A stretch of 20,628 bases of DNA from Kiritimatiellia bacterium (lineage in GTDB: Bacteria > Verrucomicrobiota > Kiritimatiellia > RFP12 > DVOR01). The position numbers and the translations under genes are program-made. The notes under the pieces are model-generated. The model saw only the letters and a program-made list of their open reading frames with translations, ran no database searches and had not been told where the DNA came from. Numbering within the stretch: the stretch's first letter is position 1; each line of letters opens with the position of its first letter. This document shows positions 6,716 through 13,824 of this stretch, one piece after another. The DNA lies in the NCBI GenBank assembly GCA_900771325.1, contig CAAGNN010000020.1, forward strand, positions 1-20,628, given 5' to 3'.

Positions 6716-7171
6716 TTAAGAGGCGCTGGTGCGGCGGAAGGCTTCGTAGGCGGCGATGGAGACGGCGTTGGCGAGGTTGATGGAGCGGGCGAAGGGGCCG
6801 GGCATTGGGATGAGGGCGAGGTTGGCGGCGTAGCGGGCGTAGAAGTCTTGGGGAAGGCCGGAGCTTTCACAGCCGAAGACGAGGGCGCCGCCGGGCTCGA
6901 GGGGGGTGTCGTAGAGCGAGCGTGTGGCGTGAGTGGAGAGGAAGACGAGGTGGGCGGGCTTACGCGCGGCGAGGTAGTCCTCGAAGGTGTCGAAGAGGAA
7001 GAGGTCGAGATGCGACCAGTAGTCGAGGCCGGCGCGGCGGATCATCTTTTCGCTGAGGGTAAAGCCGAGGGGGCGAATGAGGATGAGCGGCCAGCCGAGA
7101 CCGACGCAGAGGCGGCCGATGGCGCCGGTATTGTGCGGGATTTCGGGGTGGACAAGGACAATATCCATCAT
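6716..7171 (-). CDS. trmL: tRNA (cytidine(34)-2'-O)-methyltransferase
   Basis: SPOUT-family (SpoU/TrmH) methyltransferase that 2'-O-methylates the wobble base of leucine tRNAs, using SAM bound in a knotted C-terminal fold. The 151 residues fit TrmL, which is only the catalytic domain. Motifs are NTGAIGRLC near the N-terminus (motif 1), VFGCESSGLP (motif 2) and INLANAVSIAAYEA (motif 3). The first of two adjacent ATG codons (7171) is chosen because CAGGAG lies 8 bases upstream. It is the last gene of the metX operon, 28 bases after the AsmA-like gene, and is followed within a few bases by a composite repeat. Its coding strand is C-rich. Confidence 0.92.
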   Translation of the reverse strand: MMDIVLVHPEIPHNTGAIGRLCVGLGWPLILIRPLGFTLSEKMIRRAGLDYWSHLDLFLFDTFEDYLAARKPAHLVFLSTHATRSLYDTPLEPGGALVFGCESSGLPQDFYARYAANLALIPMPGPFARSINLANAVSIAAYEAFRRTSAS

Positions 7172-7199
7172 CGGGCGGACTCCTGAGGGGCGGCGGGGG

Positions 7200-9164
7200 C
7201 TATTCTTCGCCAGTGGCCTTTTCCCAGAGGTTGCCGACGAAGGTGACAATACGCCACTGGGGTTCGGAGAGGGGGCCGGTGACGCGGATTTTCCAGAGGA
7301 AGCGGTTGATGGGGAGGGTGACCCAGCGGGTGAGGGTGCCCATCACCGAGCCGCGCTTGAAGTTGCCGGCCATCACTTCGGCGAAGAGTTGGTCTTGGGG
7401 AAGGTTGTAGAGGATGTCGCCTTCGATGGCGAGGAGGTCGCCGGTGAGGGAGAAGTCGGGGATGGTGAAGATGCCGGCATCGGCGGTGCCGGAGAGCTTG
7501 ACGTGGGAGGTGTCGGTGAGCGAGGAGATGCCGGGAATGTAATCGGCGAGGAGGTTGGTGAGGCCGGCGAAGAGGGGCAAGCGGGTGACAAGGCCGCCCT
7601 CAAGCGCGAGGTTGAAGCGCGCCGAAAGGCTCTCGCGCAGGGTCTCGTCGAGGCGACAACCCAGGGTGAGCGCGCCATCCACCTGACTGTAGACGGGCTG
7701 TTCGGAGGGGCGGCCGGCGGCCAAGAGGATGTCGTTTAGGGGCACCTTGCCGAGCAACAGGGCGAGGTCGAGATCGGCATACTCGGCGCTTTCGGGGATG
7801 TCGAGCGCGACGCGGCCGGTGACAGCGCCCGCTTCGCCCACCTCGGCGCTCAGGTTTTGGAAGGTGAGGCGGCCATTGGCCATCGTCACCTCGCTCTCCA
7901 GCCGCTTGAAGGCCAGGCCAAAGGCCTCGCCGCCGTGGTCGAAACGGAAGCGACCATCGAGGCGGATCTTGCCGGGGGTCTGCTCGGTCAGGAGGGGAAG
8001 GGAGCCGGTGACCACCACCTCCGGCGGCTGGGTGCCGGTCACATCGGGAATGAGCTCGGTGAAGGGCTCGTGGACCAAGTCGAAGCACTCGCGCGGCTGG
8101 AGGCCGAGACCGTGGGCAGTGAAGGTGAAGGTGTCGGCCGGGCAGTCAAAGCGCAGGGAGCCTTGGGCGACGATCTTCCCGGCGCGGCGGGCAATGATGG
8201 GCTCGATGGTGGTGACGGCGTCCCAGATGCCCCGGCAGCGGATGGTAGTCTCCGCCTCGTCGAAGGGGACGCCGCAGTAGTCGCCGGCGCGGGCGGCGAT
8301 GTCCACGCGCAGGTTGAAGAGGTTGCGATACTTGTCAAAGCCGACGGTGAAGGAGCAGTCGCCCCAGGCCGGCTGGCGGAGGGTAAAGAGGTCGCTGTAG
8401 GCTTGGATGATGGGGAAGTCGAGGGCGCGGTAGATGCCGTTGAGGCGCTGCTGGTAGATGAAGCCGCGGATGGTGGCCTTGGCCGAGGCATCCAGGAAGT
8501 CGAGCAAGACCTCGGCCTCGGCCCACTGGCCGTCCTGATCGATGCGGCCGTGGAGGTTGCGGAAGGTGACGCGGTGGGTGGCGGCGTTCATCACGAGCGA
8601 ACCAGTCACATCATCGAGGCGGATTTCCAGGACATCCGGGCGGATGAGGTGAAGGGGAAGCTCCGGCAGGTCTGGAATAGGGAGGGCGGCGAAGTCCGGC
8701 AATGGGCGGCGCAACTCCGGGGGCAGGGGCGTGTGCTCGGGCTGCCGCTCCGGGTCGTACTCAAGCTGCGCCACAAAGAGGTCCCACACCGTGACCTCCT
8801 TCAGACGCTCGGTCCACGGCCCCCAACAGAAGATCCGCAGCCCCACCTCGGCCCGCGAGCAGCTCACCAAAACCTTGCCCGCGCGGTCGCGCAAGGTCAG
8901 CGCTTCGACCGTCAGGCCGCGCCCGGGGAGGTAAGAGAGGCGCTCGAAGGCCAAGCGCCCAACCTCTGCCGGCACGCGCTCATCCAGCCACCCCTGCACC
9001 CAACTACCACGCAGACCGTACGCCGCCGCGCAGAGCCCCAGGAAGAGCACCGCCGCCAGGCCAATCACCACCCACAGTAGGCCGTGAATGAGGCGCGCGA
9101 GCCACGCGGTCCACCCGCCCCCCGCCGGGGTCTGCCGCCTCTCTGCCGCCGAGCGCTGCCGCAT
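7200..9164 (-). CDS. AsmA-like / DUF3971-type membrane-anchored envelope protein
   Basis: A 654-residue protein with one N-terminal membrane segment (about residues 26-50, LIHGLLWVVIGLAAVLFLGL) and a long, mostly beta-strand-like region outside the membrane. The C-terminal part (DGALTLGCRLDETL, SGTADAGIFTIPDFSLTGDLLAIEGDILYNLP, then WKIRVTGPLSEPQWRI) resembles the C-terminal repeats of AsmA/TamB/YhdP-type proteins, which form lipid-conducting bridges or assist outer-membrane biogenesis. Assignment is by pattern only and at superfamily level. ATG at 9164 has AGGGAG 8 bases upstream and lies 12 bases after the previous stop, so it is co-transcribed with the exported unknown gene. It sits with cysE and trmL, which gives no functional clue. 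Third codon positions shift strongly to C towards the 3' end. Confidence 0.65.
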   Translation of the reverse strand: MRQRSAAERRQTPAGGGWTAWLARLIHGLLWVVIGLAAVLFLGLCAAAYGLRGSWVQGWLDERVPAEVGRLAFERLSYLPGRGLTVEALTLRDRAGKVLVSCSRAEVGLRIFCWGPWTERLKEVTVWDLFVAQLEYDPERQPEHTPLPPELRRPLPDFAALPIPDLPELPLHLIRPDVLEIRLDDVTGSLVMNAATHRVTFRNLHGRIDQDGQWAEAEVLLDFLDASAKATIRGFIYQQRLNGIYRALDFPIIQAYSDLFTLRQPAWGDCSFTVGFDKYRNLFNLRVDIAARAGDYCGVPFDEAETTIRCRGIWDAVTTIEPIIARRAGKIVAQGSLRFDCPADTFTFTAHGLGLQPRECFDLVHEPFTELIPDVTGTQPPEVVVTGSLPLLTEQTPGKIRLDGRFRFDHGGEAFGLAFKRLESEVTMANGRLTFQNLSAEVGEAGAVTGRVALDIPESAEYADLDLALLLGKVPLNDILLAAGRPSEQPVYSQVDGALTLGCRLDETLRESLSARFNLALEGGLVTRLPLFAGLTNLLADYIPGISSLTDTSHVKLSGTADAGIFTIPDFSLTGDLLAIEGDILYNLPQDQLFAEVMAGNFKRGSVMGTLTRWVTLPINRFLWKIRVTGPLSEPQWRIVTFVGNLWEKATGEE

Positions 9165-9176
9165 CGCGTCCGCTCC

Positions 9177-9764
9177 CTAGCGGGGCAAGGGCCCTTCCCC
9201 CACGCGGATGGAGGCGCTGACGGCCTCTCCCTGCTTGGCGCGCTGATGTTCCAGCACCAGAGTGGTCTTCGGCTCGGGCTCGTCGGTCTTGATAACCTTG
9301 GCCGCCGGGTCGCCCGCCACGATATACCAATCGCCCGCCTCGGCCACCAACGCCGGGCAACCGTGCCAGAGCGTGACGGTATAGGGCGGCAACTTCGCCT
9401 GCTGCAAGAGGTAGAAGTCCACCGTCAGGCTCGGCAGGACGGCGGTCGCCCGCGCCTCGACCGTTAGAGTCTGCATCGGCTGAGGCATCTCATCCGTCTG
9501 CGGCGGCATCTCCAGGCGGACCTTGGTCTTGACCCAGCCGCTAGGGTGTTCGGCGCCATCCTGCTCGGCCGTGGTGATGCCGCAGGCTTCGGAAATCCGC
9601 ACGGGGCGGCTCTCCCACTCGGCGCGCGAGAGCACCTGCCAGCGCTTGGCGGAGGCTTGTTCGCGCACGGATGGGGCCAAACAGGCCTCCATCACGCTCT
9701 CTGGCAGGGCCGCGCGGAGGCAAGAGGCCGCACAACAGAGGGCAATCCAGGCAAAGAGTCGCAT
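9177..9764 (-). CDS. Exported hypothetical protein, 195 aa
   Basis: I do not recognise a family. The start at 9764 (MRLFAWIALCCAASCLRAALP) gives a clear signal peptide, possibly a weak lipobox at CAASC, and GGAGGA lies 7 bases upstream; a longer frame starting further upstream overlaps cysE and is rejected. The mature part has a middle section rich in Pro, Glu and Met and a C-terminal stretch (FYLLQQAKLPPYTVTLWHG, then AEAGDWYIVAGDP) that looks beta-rich. The gene follows cysE by 23 bases and precedes the AsmA-like gene by 12, so it may work with the latter in the periplasm or envelope; that is inferred only from adjacency. Confidence 0.7.
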   Translation of the reverse strand: MRLFAWIALCCAASCLRAALPESVMEACLAPSVREQASAKRWQVLSRAEWESRPVRISEACGITTAEQDGAEHPSGWVKTKVRLEMPPQTDEMPQPMQTLTVEARATAVLPSLTVDFYLLQQAKLPPYTVTLWHGCPALVAEAGDWYIVAGDPAAKVIKTDEPEPKTTLVLEHQRAKQGEAVSASIRVGEGPLPR

Positions 9765-9787
9765 CTCTCGTTCCTCCAATTCGGGGG

Positions 9788-10669
9788 TTAGTCGTGTTCG
9801 TAGAAGACCTTGGAGCCGGGCGGCACCGAGTGGGTCAGCCACACATTGCCGCCGATAACCGATCCGCGCCCGATAGTCGTCTCGCCCCCCAGGATGGTGG
9901 CGTTGGCGTAGACGATGACATCATCCTCCACATTCGGGTGGCGCTTGATGCCCTTAACCAGGTGACCGTCGTCGTCCTTGCGGAAGGAGAGCGCGCCCAA
10001 CGTCACCCCCTGATAGAGGCGGACGTTGCGGCCAATCTCGCACGTCTCGCCAATCACCACGCCGGTGCCGTGGTCGATGAAGAAGCCCTGGCCGATCTTC
10101 GCCCCGGGGTGGATGTCGATACCGGTCTTGGAGTGGGCGTATTCGCTCATCACGCGCGGCAGGAGGTGGACATCCTGCTCGTAGAGCACGTGGGCCACCC
10201 GGTGCGTGGCGATGGCCAGCAGCCCGGGATAGGACATCACGATCTCCATATTCGAGTGGGCGGCCGGGTCGCCCTCATAAGCGGCCAGCACGTCAGCCTG
10301 CAAGAGCGCGCGGATCTCCGGCAAGCGGCCAAAGAGCTCCTCCACCACCTCCCGCGCCCGGCGGCGACAGTCAAAGCCCTCCGGGCGCGTCCGCTCCAGC
10401 ACGCGATAGGCCTCAATGCGGGCGATCTGGTCAATCAACTCGGCCGCCACGCCCCGTAGCCGCGTGCGCATCACCGGCAGGTCCTCGTGGTCAATCGGCT
10501 CATAGGTCAGGCACCCGGGGAAGAGCGCGGAGAGGAGCTCTTTCAGCACCGCAACCATAGCCTTCTGCCCCGGGAGGTTGACCCCGCGGCGGGTGTTCAT
10601 TGCCGGGCAATTCTTGCAAACCAGTTTCCCGGCCAGGGCGTCGATGGCTTCATCCAAGGTCTTGCTCAT
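9788..10669 (-). CDS. cysE: Serine O-acetyltransferase
   Basis: Converts serine and acetyl-CoA to O-acetylserine, the carbon acceptor for cysteine synthesis. The 293 residues comprise a helical N-terminal SATase domain (about 1-165) and a left-handed beta-helix of hexapeptide repeats (about 180-290): DIHPGAKIGQGFFIDHGTG, VVIGETCEIGRNVRLYQGVTLGA, then NVEDDVIVYANATILGGETTIGRGSVIGGNVWLT. The catalytic Asp-His pair is DH at 199-200. The N-terminal section resembles the longer EpsC-type serine acetyltransferases more than E. coli CysE. ATG at 10669 overlaps the metX-metW stop by 4 bases (ATGA), so synthesis is coupled to the methionine enzyme. I see no cysK or sulfide-using partner in the window. 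Confidence 0.95.
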   Translation of the reverse strand: MSKTLDEAIDALAGKLVCKNCPAMNTRRGVNLPGQKAMVAVLKELLSALFPGCLTYEPIDHEDLPVMRTRLRGVAAELIDQIARIEAYRVLERTRPEGFDCRRRAREVVEELFGRLPEIRALLQADVLAAYEGDPAAHSNMEIVMSYPGLLAIATHRVAHVLYEQDVHLLPRVMSEYAHSKTGIDIHPGAKIGQGFFIDHGTGVVIGETCEIGRNVRLYQGVTLGALSFRKDDDGHLVKGIKRHPNVEDDVIVYANATILGGETTIGRGSVIGGNVWLTHSVPPGSKVFYEHD

Positions 10670-12474
10670 GAGGCATCTCTCTTCGTTTCGTCTTGGGTCA
10701 AACGCAGGATGACGCGGTCAGCGCCCAGGTTCCGCAGCCCCAACGCAATCAGCGCCTTGCCCAGCCAACTCGCCGAATGACAGGCGAGCAACTTGGCCTT
10801 TAAGCCGAACTGCCCGCAAAAGGCGTAGAAGTCCGAGAGGGTACAGTTATGGATGTTGGGCGTGTCGTACCACTGGTAGGGGAACTCTTTGGTGTGGGGC
10901 ATGTGGCCGGTAAAGAGGAGCGAGAGGCGCATCCCCAGATAACCAAAGTTCGGGAAGGCGATCAGCGCCCAGTCAGCCACGCGCAGCAACTGCTGCATCA
11001 TCCGGTCCGGGTGGCGCAACACCTGGATGGTGTGCGAGATAATCGAGACGTCAAAGGCGTGGTCGGGCATATAACGCAAGTCTGTGTCCACATCGGCCAT
11101 CAGCACGTTGATGCCCGCATGCAGGGCCTGAATGACCTTCGGCAGGTCGCGCTCCAGCCCCAGACAGTAGGCCCGCTGACGCAACGCCAGGCGCTTGAGC
11201 AGCATCCCATCACCGCAACCAATATCCAAGACCCGCGCGCCCTCGGGAATCTGCCGGGCAAAGGCCTCGAAGGCCTCGGCCTCCTGCGCGTTGAAGGTAG
11301 AGGAGTCGAGCGTGTCGGTCGCCGTCAGGAAGGCGCGCATCACCAACTTCAGCTCGGCAATATGCGTCAGGAAGGCGTCGTGCCCCGCCGGCGCGTAAAG
11401 GTGGCAATAGGAGATCTCCTTGTGCTCGCTCACGCACGCGCGCACCAACCGCCCGGCCTGCTCGCGCGTAAAGAGCCAGTCCCCGCTCAAACTCACCAAC
11501 AGCACCTTCGCCTTCACCTGGCGCACCGCCTCCTCAAGCGTGCCGTAGCGTTCCTCGGGGTCGTAGGAATCCAGCGCCCGGGTGATGTGCAGATAGCTGT
11601 TCGCGTCGAAGCGCTTGACGAACTTCTGCCCCTGATATTCCAGGTAGGACTCAATCTGGAAGTAGGTGCGAAAGTCCCGCTTGGCCTTGGCGTGGAAGTC
11701 CTTACCCTGGTGCAACCACTCCTCGCGCTTCTCGCGCCCAAACTTGTCATCCATCACCTGCTGGGAGAGATAGGTGATATGCGCCAGGCGCCGCGCGTTG
11801 GCCAACCCCGCAATCGGCCGCGCCCCCTCGTAGTAGTCGCCGTGGCGCCAGTTCGGATCCTGGATAATCGCGTGCCGGGCCACAATGTCAAAGGCCAGCG
11901 CCTGCGTATTGAGCGTGGCCGCAGAGGCCACCAGCACGCACTTCTCCATATCCTCCGGGTGGCGGATGGCCCAATCCAACGCCTGCATCCCCCCAAAGCT
12001 GCCCCCCACCACCGCCGCAATCCGCTTGAAGCCCAGCTGGTGCAACAGCGCGCGATGAACGTCGACAATATCGCCCATCGTAATCTCCGGGAAGGCCGAG
12101 CCATACGGCTTGCCCGTCGCCGGATTGACCGAACTCGGCCCCGTCGTTCCCGAGCACCCGCCCAGGATATTCGCGCAAATCACGCAGAAGCGCTCGGTGT
12201 CAATCCCCTGCCCCGGGCCAATCATCCCCTCCCACCAACCGCTCGGCCGATCCACCTCCGGCCGCTCCCCGGGCCGATACCCCACCACATGCGCATCCCC
12301 CGTCAGCGCGTGGCAGATAAAGATGACATTGCTCCCGTCCTCCGCCGCCTCCCCCACCTGCTCATAGCGCACCGTCACCTCCGGCAACACCCCACCCTTC
12401 TCCAACGGCCACCCCCCGGCCGGCAGAGCCAACTGCAAATCCTTCGGCGTCACGATACCAATCTGACTACTCAC
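10666..12474 (-). CDS. metX-metW: Homoserine O-acyltransferase fused to MetW
   Basis: A 602-residue two-domain protein. Residues 1-385 are the alpha/beta-hydrolase MetX: CHALTGDAHV, GGCSGTTGPSSVNP, nucleophile Ser159 in VGGSFGGMQALDWA, Asp332 in LSGDWLFT and His365 in APAGHDAFLT form the triad. Residues 400-602 are MetW, a SAM-methyltransferase-like domain (VLDIGCGDGMLLKRL at 415; then SIISHTIQVLRHPDRMMQQLLR and FPNFGYLGMR). MetX makes O-acetylhomoserine, although MetX enzymes associated with MetW can be succinyl-specific; the acyl donor cannot be settled here. metX and metW are separate neighbours in many Proteobacteria. The GTG at 12474 with GAAAGGAAAG upstream is chosen; an in-frame ATG at 12513 lies inside the probable -10 box (TATACT, 12504-12509). 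cysE overlaps its stop. Confidence 0.93.
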   Translation of the reverse strand: MSSQIGIVTPKDLQLALPAGGWPLEKGGVLPEVTVRYEQVGEAAEDGSNVIFICHALTGDAHVVGYRPGERPEVDRPSGWWEGMIGPGQGIDTERFCVICANILGGCSGTTGPSSVNPATGKPYGSAFPEITMGDIVDVHRALLHQLGFKRIAAVVGGSFGGMQALDWAIRHPEDMEKCVLVASAATLNTQALAFDIVARHAIIQDPNWRHGDYYEGARPIAGLANARRLAHITYLSQQVMDDKFGREKREEWLHQGKDFHAKAKRDFRTYFQIESYLEYQGQKFVKRFDANSYLHITRALDSYDPEERYGTLEEAVRQVKAKVLLVSLSGDWLFTREQAGRLVRACVSEHKEISYCHLYAPAGHDAFLTHIAELKLVMRAFLTATDTLDSSTFNAQEAEAFEAFARQIPEGARVLDIGCGDGMLLKRLALRQRAYCLGLERDLPKVIQALHAGINVLMADVDTDLRYMPDHAFDVSIISHTIQVLRHPDRMMQQLLRVADWALIAFPNFGYLGMRLSLLFTGHMPHTKEFPYQWYDTPNIHNCTLSDFYAFCGQFGLKAKLLACHSASWLGKALIALGLRNLGADRVILRLTQDETKRDAS

Positions 12475-12503
12475 GCTGCGCTTTCCTTTCACGATAGCCC
12501 CGA

Positions 12504-12514
12504 AGTATACCACA
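12504..12514 (-). promoter_or_regulatory. Putative extended -10 promoter of the metX operon
   Basis: On the minus strand TGTGGTATACT gives a good -10 (TATACT) with a TGn extension; no -35 box is visible in the GC-rich sequence ahead. Transcription would start about 12497, leaving a leader of roughly 20 bases before the GTG at 12474. It directly follows the terminator of the PEP-CTERM gene. Confidence 0.5.
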
Positions 12515-12542
12515 ATCCCCCGCCCCGCGCGCGAGCGCCCCC

Positions 12543-12574
12543 AAAAAGACGGGCCGGGAGCGCTCCCGGCCCGT
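12543..12574 (-). terminator. Rho-independent terminator of the PEP-CTERM gene
   Basis: A perfect 26-base palindrome (12549-12574, centre GAGC|GCTC, no mismatches) is followed on the minus strand by CTTTTTGG. It lies about 32 bases after the PEP-CTERM stop and separates that gene from the metX operon. Confidence 0.85.
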
Positions 12575-12605
12575 TCGGTATATGTTGGATTAACGCTAGA
12601 AATCC

Positions 12606-13196
12606 TTACGCCCGCCGACGCAGCGCCACCCCAGCCACGCCCAGCGCCAACAACGCCAACACCGTCGGCTCAGGAACCGTCGTCGAGGTCACAGAACGAT
12701 CCGTCAAGGCGGTGTTCAGGTCCAAGTCGCCCATCGCGATCGAGATGTCCGCCCAACCATCCTCAACCGTGAAGGTGGTGTAGTTGAAAGCATCATCGCT
12801 AACGTTGTAACGCCCCGGCGCGAAGATGACAAGCGTGTAGTCCCCGGCATTCAAGGCCGAATCGAGCGTGATATCAAAAGAGACATTCGTATACGCATTC
12901 CCTTCGGTTCCCGTGCCGATGTTCTTGCGCATCACCGCCTTCACCAACCCGGTCGAGTTGGTAGAAGTCAAATCGGCAACAGTCTGGGTTTGGCTCAGGC
13001 CTCCCCAATTCACTGTTCCCAGATTCGTGGTGACCCACGAGTCGCTGTCGGCGGCGCCGGAGAGAATGGCGGCACCCGTCCATTCGCCCGAAGGAGCCCC
13101 CCGGAGCAAAATGCTGTCCGCAGTCCAAGTAAGTGTGACGGCCTGGGAGAGGCCGGCGAGAGTGGCCAACAGGGTGGCCAAGAGCATCTTCTTCAT
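12606..13196 (-). CDS. PEP-CTERM sorting domain-containing exported protein
   Basis: A 196-residue secreted protein with a signal peptide (MKKMLLATLLATLAGLSQA) and, from residue 174, the PEP-CTERM tail: VPEP, a hydrophobic helix and an Arg cluster (RRR) at the very end. In this class the tail is recognised by an exosortase at the membrane and the proteins usually become part of exopolysaccharide-linked surface material; no exosortase gene is in this window. The region between is low in Cys and Lys and rich in Thr, Ser, Asp and Asn, as in beta-rich surface proteins, and has no recognised domain. The ATG at 13196 has GAAAGGAAAG upstream. It is monocistronic, with its own poly-G promoter and a strong terminator. 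Confidence 0.9.
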   Translation of the reverse strand: MKKMLLATLLATLAGLSQAVTLTWTADSILLRGAPSGEWTGAAILSGAADSDSWVTTNLGTVNWGGLSQTQTVADLTSTNSTGLVKAVMRKNIGTGTEGNAYTNVSFDITLDSALNAGDYTLVIFAPGRYNVSDDAFNYTTFTVEDGWADISIAMGDLDLNTALTDRSVTSTTVPEPTVLALLALGVAGVALRRRA

Positions 13197-13253
13197 ACAA
13201 CTTTCCTTTCAGTCGACTTCACTCCTCTTCACCTATTGAAAAGGAATGTCTAT

Positions 13254-13283
13254 ATATTACCCCCCCCCGTTGACAAAAGTCAA
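13254..13283 (-). promoter_or_regulatory. Putative promoter with G9 tract in the spacer (PEP-CTERM gene)
   Basis: On the minus strand TTGACT (13278-13283) and TAATAT (13254-13259) are separated by 18 bases, half of which are a run of nine G (13260-13268). The -35 lies in a dyad, TTGACTTTTGTCAA (13270-13283), which could be an operator. The preceding GTAAAAAGTGCTTGACT is shared with the LRR gene promoter at 6352-6383. The leader to the ATG is about 50 bases. Confidence 0.65.
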
Positions 13284-13409
13284 GCACTTTTTACGCCTAT
13301 CCGCAACTTTTTTTTGGCCCCTCGCGAAACGCACGCCTGGAATCCCTCATCTGGCCTTTCCTCCAGCCCACCCCAGGAGCCTCTCCACATAAGCACTGGG
13401 ACACCACCG

Positions 13410-13443
13410 GGCCGCCACGGAGGGCGGCCAAGCACCACGCTTA
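13410..13443. repeat. Hairpin with CGGAG loop and conserved GCACCACGCTTA tail
   Basis: GGCCGCC (13410-13416) pairs with GGCGGCC (13423-13429) around ACGGAG, followed by AAGCACCACGCTTA. It corresponds to 6540-6573, with a different stem. Here it lies before the 22-bp repeats instead of after them. From about 13290 to 13409 I see no gene and no clear signal. Confidence 0.6.
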
Positions 13444-13455
13444 CCGATTTCGTAT

Positions 13456-13562
13456 CCGCCCCAGGTCCGTGGTCAACCTGGGGCGGGTCCACCCTCAACC
13501 CGGGGCGGGTCCACCTTCAACCCGGGGCGGGTCGGCCTCGAACCCGGGGCGGATGCGAAAAA
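13456..13562. repeat. 22-bp GC-rich repeats, four units plus one inverted half-unit
   Basis: Units start at 13475, 13497, 13519 and 13541, exactly 22 bases apart, with core AACC(C/T)GGGGCGG. Just before them CCGCCCCAGGT (13456-13466) is an inverted copy of the first core ACCTGGGGCGG (13476-13486), giving an 11-bp perfect hairpin with a 9-base loop. Both arms share the T/A variant of the first unit, absent from the others. Confidence 0.85.
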
Positions 13563-13592
13563 GGACAGGGGCCCGCACAGTTCCCCTCCCAC

Positions 13593-13662
13593 CCCCTCCG
13601 TCGCGACACGCGCGCTAACAGCTAACTGCTAACCGCTGACAGCTGCGAGCGTAGCGAGCCCC
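13593..13662 (-). repeat. Composite intergenic repeat with GTTAGCN heptamers
   Basis: Read on the minus strand: GCTCGCTACGCTCGC (preceded by ACCCGGGG), a period-7 array equal to GCTAACA, GCTAACT, GCTAACC, GCTGACA on the plus strand (13614-13641), then GCGTGTCGCGACGGAGGG (about 13595-13612). Same module order as at 59-126 and 6643-6711, with a different heptamer. Confidence 0.8.
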
Positions 13663-13683
13663 GGGTCGGGGGGAACGGGGGAC

Positions 13684-13711
13684 GAAAAAGGCGCGGCTGG
13701 GGGCCGCGCCT
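13684..13711 (-). terminator. Rho-independent terminator of the kdsB/ridA operon
   Basis: AGGCGCGGC (13689-13697) and GCCGCGCCT (13703-13711) form a perfect 9-bp stem with a 5-base loop; on the minus strand it is followed by a T run (complement of 13685-13688). It is about 115 bases after the ridA stop, beyond a heptamer repeat, and no other minus-strand gene lies between. Confidence 0.75.
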
Positions 13712-13770
13712 GGTTGGAATGGAGGGGAAAATGGAGGGGGAGAAGCGGGGCGAATAGTCTAGAGCCCATC

Positions 13771-13816
13771 CGTCATCTCTTCTCTCTCCTCTGTCATCGC
13801 GAGCGGAGCGAGCCGC
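13771..13816 (-). repeat. Direct-repeat box plus GATGACA-type heptamers after ridA
   Basis: Read on the minus strand, eight bases after the ridA stop: GCGGCTCGCTCCGCTCGC (13799-13816), then GATGACA, GAGGAGA, GAGAAGA, GATGACG (13771-13798). It is close to the array between glf and bioA (4281-4328). The box also resembles a widely distributed TGTCATTGCGAGCG-type interspersed repeat I know from other bacteria; that resemblance is from memory. Confidence 0.75.
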
Positions 13817-13824
13817 TTATGGCG

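Noticed and set aside
6298..6780. Open frame through the 22-bp repeats as a repetitive protein
   Set aside because: A 22-base period shifts frame each unit, there is no start signal, and the frame runs into repeat modules and the antisense of trmL.
7172..7249. Longer N-terminus of trmL (start at 7249)
   Set aside because: It would overlap the end of the AsmA-like gene and add 26 unconserved residues; the start at 7171 has a good ribosome binding site and matches family length.
10849..12783. Plus-strand open frame of 644 codons opposite metX-metW
   Set aside because: Antisense shadow of a confirmed enzyme gene, His/Arg/Pro/Leu-rich with no motif and no ribosome binding site.
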